Part shown: piece after piece, positions 1 through 4,901 of the stretch
How the letters are laid out: every line of letters begins with the position of its first letter
How positions within the stretch are numbered: the stretch's first letter is position 1
Source: Bacteroidetes bacterium QH_1_64_81
GTDB taxonomy: Bacteria; Bacteroidota; Rhodothermia; Rhodothermales; Salinibacteraceae
Length of the DNA: 5,932 nt
Assembly (NCBI GenBank): GCA_003022655.1
Contig: PXSX01000074.1
Location: forward strand, 970-6,901
Direction of reading: 5' to 3'
The notes under the pieces: generated by a model
Databases searched by the model: none
What the model saw: only the letters and a program-made list of their open reading frames with translations
Told to the model about the DNA's origin: nothing
Translations under genes and position numbers: made by a program

Positions 1-508
1 GAACCGTGGCCTCGACGATCTCGCCCGTCAGCATGACGCCTACGTCGCGCCCCGGCACAAGGGCCGTCGGGAACCCCCGTTCGACGTGCGTCAGTCCGGG
101 GGTTGACTGCAGGTTTTCCAGGCCGATGGGCACCTTGAATCGCCCCATGCGGAGCCGCAACTCAGGCGCAAAGCGCGCCTCCAGGAACGCATCGTCGATT
201 TCGGGCCCTCCAATTCCGAAATCGGACCGGAGGCTGAACGCAAATCGCTCGAAGACGAGGCCCTGCAGGCGGGGCCGGGCGCGCCGCAGAAATATGCGCT
301 CGGCGCCGGGCAGAGAATTTGTCCCCGGAAAGAACCGGGCGTCGGCGTAGAGGTCCGCTCGTAGACGCAACTCGAAGGCCTCATTGCCGGATGCGAGGCG
401 AAATCCCTTCTCGCTTGCCTCCGCCTGAGACCACCCCGCCTGCGGGGCCACGGTGAGACCGAGTGCAACGAGAAGGACGGCGGCGAGGAGCGGAGCATTC
501 TCGGGCAT
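1..508 (-). CDS. Phosphate-selective porin O/P-type outer-membrane protein, N-terminal part (C-terminus cut by window edge)
   Basis: Reading leftward from the ATG at 508, the frame stays open for 169 codons to the window edge, so only the N-terminal part is seen. Residues 1-30 look like a signal peptide: hydrophobic stretch LLAAVLLVALGLTV, then a likely cleavage near WSQA. The mature part has alternating strand-like segments typical of the OprO/OprP porin family (Pfam Porin_O_P): FELRLRADLYADARFF (45-60), FLRRARPRLQG (73-83), an acidic-ended DDAFLEARF segment (105-113), MGRFKVPIGLENLQS (121-135) and VPGRDVGVMLTG (151-162). In known members this is a trimeric outer-membrane barrel passing phosphate or other anions; substrate here is unknown, and many Bacteroidota relatives are not phosphate-linked. 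The start is fixed by an in-frame TAA at 533-535 with no other usual start codon between. No Shine-Dalgarno sequence is seen. Odd point: the n-region MPEN lacks the usual positive charge. Confidence 0.87.
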   Translation of the reverse strand, partial: MPENAPLLAAVLLVALGLTVAPQAGWSQAEASEKGFRLASGNEAFELRLRADLYADARFFPGTNSLPGAERIFLRRARPRLQGLVFERFAFSLRSDFGIGGPEIDDAFLEARFAPELRLRMGRFKVPIGLENLQSTPGLTHVERGFPTALVPGRDVGVMLTGEIVEATV

Positions 509-759
509 GAGGCGGGAGCGTCGTCCGCGAGATTACGAAACTGTTTCCTGAAGGTAGCCGACGCTTCCCAGAATGTCATCCGCTGCCGGCCGAGACGACG
601 GACAGCGGACGGCTGCGTCTCGGCGTTGATCGGCAGTCGGAGGCCGAGCTCCGCGACGGTCATCCCGTGTGATTGTCCGGTGTCTGCGGTCGTCGCACGT
701 CATGGAAGCGGCTCCCCAACCGACCCACAGGACGGACATGCGACCAAACCTCGGGCCCC
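509..759. other. Intergenic region between the metallopeptidase-barrel gene and the porin gene
   Basis: These 251 bp separate the stop codon of the large gene from the porin start on the same strand. Possible short frames cross it on both strands, but they overlap the flanking genes in other frames and have Arg/Pro/Ser-rich compositions typical of high-GC shadow frames. I see no tRNA, no hairpin followed by a T-run and no convincing promoter hexamers. A porin promoter could lie here, since the gap is long for an operon junction, but I cannot place one. Confidence 0.6.
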
Positions 760-3714
760 TCAGAAGGGGAGCGCCGTCTGCACCCGGTAGTAGACCTTCC
801 AGTTTTCCACCCCGCCTTCCAGCACCGACCGGGCGGTGCCGAGGGCGTGCCCGATGCGAAGCCCGCCGATGCGCAGCGCGTTTTTGAGCTCCACGCCCGT
901 TCCCACCTGCTGCACGCCGTCCGTAGGGCCTGCGTCGCTCCACACCGTGCCGCCGTCCACAAACGCCGAGAGCGTCGTCTTGCCGAGCCCCACGAGTCCC
1001 AGGACTTCGGTCCGCAGACTGGGCGCGAGCGGGATCCGGTACTCGATGCTGCCGAAGGCCACCCGGTCGCCGAGCACGTACTGCCGGTAGCCCCGCACCC
1101 GCTCGGCGTTGCCCAGCGAGATGGGGACCGCGCCCGGCAGCGGAAGCTCGATGGCGTCGTACCGCGAGAAGCCGAGGTAGTCCTGGGGAAACGATGATCC
1201 GGTCTGCGCCTGCAGCCGGCCGTAGAGGAAAATCCGGTGCCTGCCCAAGCCCGGCAGGATCTGGTAGCCGGCTACGTCACCGCGCAGAAACGACGTGTCG
1301 CCCCCCAGCACCTCGGCCGTGCCGGTGGCCCGCAGCCGGAGGCCCCACCCGTCGAGGGGATGCACGAGCGTGTGTCGGTACGGCGGCTTCTTGCGGCGGG
1401 TAAACTGGAGGCGGAGGCTGGCCTGCTGGCCGGCCCGGGGCGGCGCGAGGGCGCCAAGTGCGGGAGTGAACTCGTCCCTGTCGAGCGGCTCAAGGTCTGC
1501 GTAGCGCACCCGGGCCGAGACCGCGGTCGAGACGTAGGGACGCACGCGCCAGTCGAGCGGCCCCCGTACCGTGAGGGCCCCTCCGGTCCGGTCCTCCACG
1601 AGCAGGTCGCTCCCGTAGATGCGGGCCGACGACGAAGCGCTGAACAGGGTGAGCCCGATTGTCGGAGACAGTTGTCGATTGAGGTACGTCGCCACAACTT
1701 CGCTATTTTCGGCCGGCTTGGGGGCGGAGACAGTTCCCGCCACGTTGAGCGTATGTTTGCCCAGCGGCTCGGTCCAGGAGGTCGTTCCCAGGACGCCGAA
1801 GTCGCCGGTGGACGGCCCGTAGTACGGCACCGCCAGCGAGGCCCGGTGGGTAAGGTTGGACAGCGAGTTGTACTCCGTTCGGGACTCGATGAGCGACGGA
1901 TCCGGGTCGATCTGTCGCGGAATGGTGCGGGGCGGCTGGGTCGTCGTCCAGGCTGCATACGGGGCGGGGATCGAGGGCTCGACGGACCGGGCCGACCGCC
2001 CCGCCGGGATGCGAAACGCGCCGTCCCTCGTCTTAGAGAGCGTCGTCGAGGTCACAAATGCCGTCTCCAGCCCCATGTCGGTCGAGTCGGTGCCGAAGGC
2101 CGAGTCCGCGGGCACCCAGTCGTGGACCCTGGCGCCGCGCACGAGATGGGTGGCCCGCCGGTGGGTGTTCGCAGAAACATCGTAGACGAAGGCATTGGGC
2201 ACGCCGTCGCGGAGGGAGCTATAGGCCAGCTGCGTGCCGTCGGGATTCCAAACGGGACGCCGGTCGTCGACCTCGGGATCGGTAAGGGCCGTCGACGTGT
2301 CCGTGCTCAGGTCGTGGAGCACGAGGGCTCGCGCTCCTTCGGCAACACGAGCGAGGGCCAGGGTGTCGCGAGAAGGGTGCCACTGGAGATCCGTAATCTG
2401 AACGTCGCCTTCGTAGTCCGTGATCGGAGTCGTCTCCCCCGTCCCCAGCTCCAGCCGATGGACGTTGGCCGTGCCGCCCTCGGTGGCCACGAACGCGAGG
2501 CGCTCGCCCCTCGGCCCGAACGTGGGGGCCGAGGTGCGGCGCCCGTGTGTCAGGCGGCGTTCATCGTCCCCGTCGGCCGTCACAATGAACAGATCATCGA
2601 CGAGGGAGCCGTGCGCCGCCCGCGTCCGTCGACTGAACGCCAGCCGGTCGCCGTCGGGATGCCAAGCCACGGACGGCTCGATGGCTCCCTCCGCCGCTAC
2701 CGTCACGTCGCCGGTCGACCGGTCGATCACGTGCAGGCGACGCACGGGGCGCTCCGGGGAGAGCTGCGTGAGCACGGCGATACGCGACGTGTCGGGGCTG
2801 TACGCGAGGTCCTCTACGTACTGCCCGGGCACGGAGAGCGTGTCGGTCCGGAGCGAGTCGAGCGTTTCGAGCTGCCCAGCCAGCGTGTTGTAGTACACGT
2901 TCACGTCGCGCCGCCACTGTTCGTAGAAGGCCTCGTGGGAGGTGCCCGTGGTCTTCTTGAAGGCCGTCTCGAAGTCGTGCACCTCCGCCAGCCCGAACAG
3001 CACGTCCGTCTTGTGCTGCAGCAGATCCGTGAGCGTCGAGTCGCCGTGCTGTTGCGCGAAGTAGCGCACCTGGCTGTGGCCGGAGGCGTAGAGGAGCCGC
3101 CCGTTCCAGAGCGACTGGCCGTCTTCGTACGACAGGGCGTCGTCGAGGACGGCGGCCCGGAGCCAGCGCTCGCCCCGCTGGGCGTTCCACGTCTCGGCCT
3201 GGTACTGCGCGAGGCCTTCCGTCCAGAAGCGGGGGAACGAGCCGCCGAGCGCGAGGGCCCAGAGGCCCAGCCCCGACCGCACGGCCTCGTAGTGGAAGAT
3301 GTGGGTCAGCTCGTGGGACAGCACCACACGCAGCCACGAGGTTGGCCCCGTAAAGACACGCGCCCAGTCGTTTATGTTTACCCAGATGTTGGTATACCCC
3401 CCCTCGAAGGGAGCCGCGAACCCGTTCACGATGGCGTCCTGATCGCCTAGGTATACGCGGATCCGCTCGTCGAAGGTCACGTCCAGGTTGGCCGAGAGTG
3501 TGTCGTAGGTCGTCTCGGCGATCGGGGCGGCCCTGGCCGCAATGCTGTCGAGACGAGCCGGATGCACGATCTCGAAGTGCTCGGTCGTGGCCGTCCGCCA
3601 GTCAATTTCGGGATGGTTGCGACCGGTCAGGAGGCTGAAGCTCTGGGCCTGCGCGGGACCAATTGTCGCAACGAGAAGCAAGAGGCCGCAGAGGACGGTG
3701 CGAGTCGTCGTCAT
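760..3714 (-). CDS. Secreted gluzincin-type metallopeptidase / TolB-like (PD40) propeller / Omp85-like barrel fusion protein
   Basis: The product is 984 residues. Residues 1-23 form a signal peptide (hydrophobic LLLLVATIG, cleavage after AQA). Residues about 40-285 form a zinc-peptidase domain of the Peptidase_MA-like gluzincin type: HELTH at 134-138 supplies two His ligands and the catalytic Glu135, and Glu166 in WTEGLAQY is the likely third ligand. Residues about 300-565 hold at least five PD40/TolB-like blades, with SPDTSRIAVL, HPDGDRLAF, GPRGERLAF, HPSRDTLAL and NPDGTQLAY cores. A Pro-rich linker (about 566-615) leads to a barrel of about 370 residues with the Omp85 motif VRGY (873-876) and a terminal Phe984, the usual outer-membrane insertion signal. 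Likely role, by inference: a protease or peptide-binding device anchored in the outer membrane; substrate unknown. The start at 3714 is preferred over an ATG at 3831 in the same frame because it puts the signal peptide at the N-terminus, and the extra 39 codons translate low-complexity intergenic repeats. No Shine-Dalgarno sequence is seen. Confidence 0.9.
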   Translation of the reverse strand: MTTTRTVLCGLLLLVATIGPAQAQSFSLLTGRNHPEIDWRTATTEHFEIVHPARLDSIAARAAPIAETTYDTLSANLDVTFDERIRVYLGDQDAIVNGFAAPFEGGYTNIWVNINDWARVFTGPTSWLRVVLSHELTHIFHYEAVRSGLGLWALALGGSFPRFWTEGLAQYQAETWNAQRGERWLRAAVLDDALSYEDGQSLWNGRLLYASGHSQVRYFAQQHGDSTLTDLLQHKTDVLFGLAEVHDFETAFKKTTGTSHEAFYEQWRRDVNVYYNTLAGQLETLDSLRTDTLSVPGQYVEDLAYSPDTSRIAVLTQLSPERPVRRLHVIDRSTGDVTVAAEGAIEPSVAWHPDGDRLAFSRRTRAAHGSLVDDLFIVTADGDDERRLTHGRRTSAPTFGPRGERLAFVATEGGTANVHRLELGTGETTPITDYEGDVQITDLQWHPSRDTLALARVAEGARALVLHDLSTDTSTALTDPEVDDRRPVWNPDGTQLAYSSLRDGVPNAFVYDVSANTHRRATHLVRGARVHDWVPADSAFGTDSTDMGLETAFVTSTTLSKTRDGAFRIPAGRSARSVEPSIPAPYAAWTTTQPPRTIPRQIDPDPSLIESRTEYNSLSNLTHRASLAVPYYGPSTGDFGVLGTTSWTEPLGKHTLNVAGTVSAPKPAENSEVVATYLNRQLSPTIGLTLFSASSSARIYGSDLLVEDRTGGALTVRGPLDWRVRPYVSTAVSARVRYADLEPLDRDEFTPALGALAPPRAGQQASLRLQFTRRKKPPYRHTLVHPLDGWGLRLRATGTAEVLGGDTSFLRGDVAGYQILPGLGRHRIFLYGRLQAQTGSSFPQDYLGFSRYDAIELPLPGAVPISLGNAERVRGYRQYVLGDRVAFGSIEYRIPLAPSLRTEVLGLVGLGKTTLSAFVDGGTVWSDAGPTDGVQQVGTGVELKNALRIGGLRIGHALGTARSVLEGGVENWKVYYRVQTALPF

Positions 3715-3729
3715 CGCGTGTTCGCGTGT

Positions 3730-3797
3730 GGGTGCGGGGGAGAGGGCGAGTGGGCGAAAGGGGGAATGGGCGAAAAGGGAGAGCGAGCGAATGGGGA
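3730..3797. repeat. Purine-rich degenerate repeat block in the leader of the large gene
   Basis: The plus strand is almost all G and A with scattered C and T. A word close to TGGGCGAAARGG occurs at 3751-3762 and again at 3767-3778 (period 16), with looser GCGAGTGGG and GCGAATGGG copies on either side. On the coding strand this gives a C/T-rich leader immediately before the start codon, with no purine-rich ribosome-binding sequence. A 15 bp piece (3752-3766) matches the reverse complement of 3999-4013 at 13 of 15 positions, which could simply reflect low complexity. Confidence 0.5.
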
Positions 3798-3802
3798 CGT
3801 GT

Positions 3803-3814
3803 GAGACCTGTCTC
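3803..3814. repeat. Short inverted repeat GAGAC-CT-GTCTC
   Basis: Two perfect 5 bp arms (3803-3807 and 3810-3814) surround a 2 bp centre, about 90 bp upstream of the start of the large gene. The two-base loop is too small for a good RNA hairpin, so a dimeric protein-binding site is the more natural reading. Its length is near what chance would give, and no regulator can be named. Confidence 0.25.
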
Positions 3815-3822
3815 CGCATGGA

Positions 3823-3906
3823 AATGGTCATGAGAGACGAGTCATGGGGGATGAGTCATGAGGGATGAGTCATGAGGGATGAGTCATGAGGGATGAGTCA
3901 TGAGTG
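3823..3906. repeat. 14 bp tandem repeat array, six units
   Basis: Three perfect copies of ATGAGTCATGAGGG (plus strand) occupy 3851-3892. A fourth at 3893-3906 differs at one position (ending AGTG). A fifth at 3837-3850 has two mismatches, and a sixth at 3823-3836 keeps the GTCATGAG core. Each intact unit contains the odd-length palindrome ATGA-G-TCAT. On the coding strand of the downstream gene each unit carries an ATG, at 3901, 3887, 3873, 3859, 3845 and 3831. The array sits 109-192 bp upstream of the start at 3714. Decay at both ends and identity in the middle are typical of an array that changes copy number by slippage. It is not a CRISPR: there are no spacers. Confidence 0.93.
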
Positions 3907-3953
3907 GGATTGGTTCTCCAGTTGGGGCGGCGCCGACGGTCGATCCACTCAAC

Positions 3954-4036
3954 ACTCCCGCCCCCCATTACTCCTACGCACCCTCTCCCACGCTCCTCTT
4001 CCTCCTTTCTCCCAATCGTCCATTCTCTCTGCTTTT
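3954..4036. repeat. Pyrimidine-rich (plus strand) low-complexity tract
   Basis: The plus strand runs almost entirely in C and T, with blocks such as CTCTTCCTCCTTTCTCCC at 3996-4013 and only scattered A and G. On the transcribed-gene strand it is therefore purine-rich. It lies downstream of the response regulator and upstream of the tandem array. Such tracts can adopt triplex structures or serve as unstructured RNA, but nothing here shows a function. Confidence 0.55.
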
Positions 4037-4041
4037 CGGAT

Positions 4042-4061
4042 GAACCGAGCGATTGCGGTTC
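4042..4061 (-). terminator. Possible hairpin downstream of the response regulator (weak terminator candidate)
   Basis: GAACCG (4042-4047) and CGGTTC (4056-4061) form a perfect 6 bp stem around an 8-base loop, about 40 bp after the regulator stop codon. A second, overlapping pairing is possible between TGCGGT (4054-4059) and ACCGCA (4084-4089) with a 24-base loop. Neither is followed by a T-run on the minus strand, so a standard intrinsic terminator is not supported. It may be an RNA end-stabilising hairpin or chance. Confidence 0.25.
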
Positions 4062-4099
4062 TCCAGCACGAGACGCGAGGCGGACCGCATCAGAGGGGA

Positions 4100-4855
4100 T
4101 CAGAGACTGAGTTGCTCGCGGAAGGCGCGGGAGCGGCGGCGCGAGAGTTCGACCTCTGTGCCATCTTCGAGGACGGCTTTGAGCTTGCCCTTCGACCACG
4201 GCGTCACGTCGTCGACCCAACGGAGGTTGAGGATGTGCTGTCGACTGGCCCGGAAGAAGCGATCCGGGTCGAGCCGGTCTTCGAGGTAGCTGAGCGAGCG
4301 GTGGATGAGTGGCGTCTCGCCGTCAAAGTAGAGCCGTGTGTAGTTGCCCGCCGCCTCAAAGAGCCGCACGTCGGCCAGTTGCACGAACCAGCACCGCTCC
4401 CCGTCCTTCACGAACACCTGATCCTCGGCGGTGAGCGTGCGCCGCGGCTCGCCCTCTTCCGACACTGCGGCCTGCGGTGTCGTCTCGGTGGCCCGCTCCT
4501 GTACCGTCTCGACCGCCTCCGCCAGGCGCTCGGGCTCCACCGGCTTCACGAGGTAGTCGAGGGCGTTGACCTCGAAGGCGCGGATGGCGTACTCGTCGTA
4601 GGCGGTGACAAAGACGACGTGCGGCACCGCGTCGAGCCGTTCGAGCAGGTCGAACCCACTGTCGCCCGGCATCTGCACGTCGAGCAGGAGCAGGTCGGGT
4701 TCGTGCTTGCGGAGGGCTGCCTCTGCCTCGTCGGCGTTGGCGGCCTCCCCCACGACCTCGACCCCGTCGTGCGGCCCCAGCAGGCGCCGGAGCTCGCTGC
4801 GGGCCAGCCGTTCGTCGTCCACAATGAGGGTTCGGAGCGGAGAGCTCGAAGACAT
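4100..4855 (-). CDS. LytTR-family two-component response regulator
   Basis: The product is 251 residues, the usual length for LytR/AlgR-type regulators. Residues about 7-122 form a receiver domain: acidic pocket Asp13/Asp14 in LIVDDE, phospho-acceptor Asp59 in LLLLDVQMPG, the switch Thr84 in FVTAYDEYA and the conserved Lys104 in YLVKPVEP. A linker rich in Glu, Thr and Ala (about 120-142) leads to a LytTR DNA-binding domain (about 143-250) with the typical VRLFEAAGNYTRLYF, HRSLSYLEDRLDPDRFFRAS, RQHILNL and W-S-K-G-K-L segments. It should be phosphorylated by the kinase encoded 46 bp upstream and then bind paired promoter repeats; its targets are unknown. The ATG at 4855 puts LRTLIVDDE at the normal distance from the N-terminus. 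No Shine-Dalgarno sequence is seen. All key receiver residues are present, so it should be a functional phospho-switch. Confidence 0.97.
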   Translation of the reverse strand: MSSSSPLRTLIVDDERLARSELRRLLGPHDGVEVVGEAANADEAEAALRKHEPDLLLLDVQMPGDSGFDLLERLDAVPHVVFVTAYDEYAIRAFEVNALDYLVKPVEPERLAEAVETVQERATETTPQAAVSEEGEPRRTLTAEDQVFVKDGERCWFVQLADVRLFEAAGNYTRLYFDGETPLIHRSLSYLEDRLDPDRFFRASRQHILNLRWVDDVTPWSKGKLKAVLEDGTEVELSRRRSRAFREQLSL

Positions 4856-4901
4856 AGAACGCGACTACTGGCTGATCGTGCGGACGTCCTTGCTGTCCCC
4901 C

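Larger units (their letters stand above)
3715..4099. other. Long low-complexity intergenic region upstream of the metallopeptidase-barrel gene
   Basis: This 385 bp stretch lies between the response-regulator stop and the start of the large gene. From the regulator side it holds a hairpin (4042-4061), a pyrimidine-rich block on the plus strand (about 3954-4036), a 14 bp tandem array (3823-3906), a short inverted repeat (3803-3814) and a purine-rich degenerate repeat block (about 3730-3797). Frames through it are biased, repeat-derived peptides and look non-coding. It should contain the promoter and leader of the large gene if that gene is transcribed separately, but I cannot assign -10/-35 or Bacteroidota-type boxes with confidence. 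Confidence 0.7.

Noticed and set aside
91..663. 190-codon minus-strand frame starting at 663 and overlapping the porin
   Set aside because: It overlaps the porin in a different frame and becomes Arg/Ser/Pro-rich there. The porin frame has a signal peptide and clear family motifs. Its first 50 codons alone show no recognisable domain.
756..769. Hairpin CCCCT-TCTG-AGGGG (minus strand) overlapping the stop codon of the large gene
   Set aside because: The stem is only 5 bp, sits on the stop codon itself and has no T-run after it, so an intrinsic terminator is not supported.
1237..3450. 737-codon open frame on the plus strand opposite the metallopeptidase-barrel gene
   Set aside because: It is an antisense shadow of a high-GC gene. 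Its product is Arg/Gly/Val/His-rich with no recognisable domain, while the minus-strand frame has a signal peptide, HEXXH site, propeller blades and barrel.
3715..3831. 39-residue N-terminal extension of the large protein from the ATG at 3831
   Set aside because: It translates the degenerate repeat block (Ser-Pro-Phe-Ala-His-like residues) and would bury the signal peptide. I keep it only as part of the mini-ORF observation.
3823..3906. CRISPR array
   Set aside because: Units are 14 bp and contiguous, with no unique spacers and no cas genes in the window.
3870..4220. 116-codon minus-strand frame from inside the regulator to the repeat array
   Set aside because: It starts out of frame within the regulator and continues through the purine-rich tract and repeats, giving Glu/Arg/Gly runs typical of non-coding low-complexity DNA.
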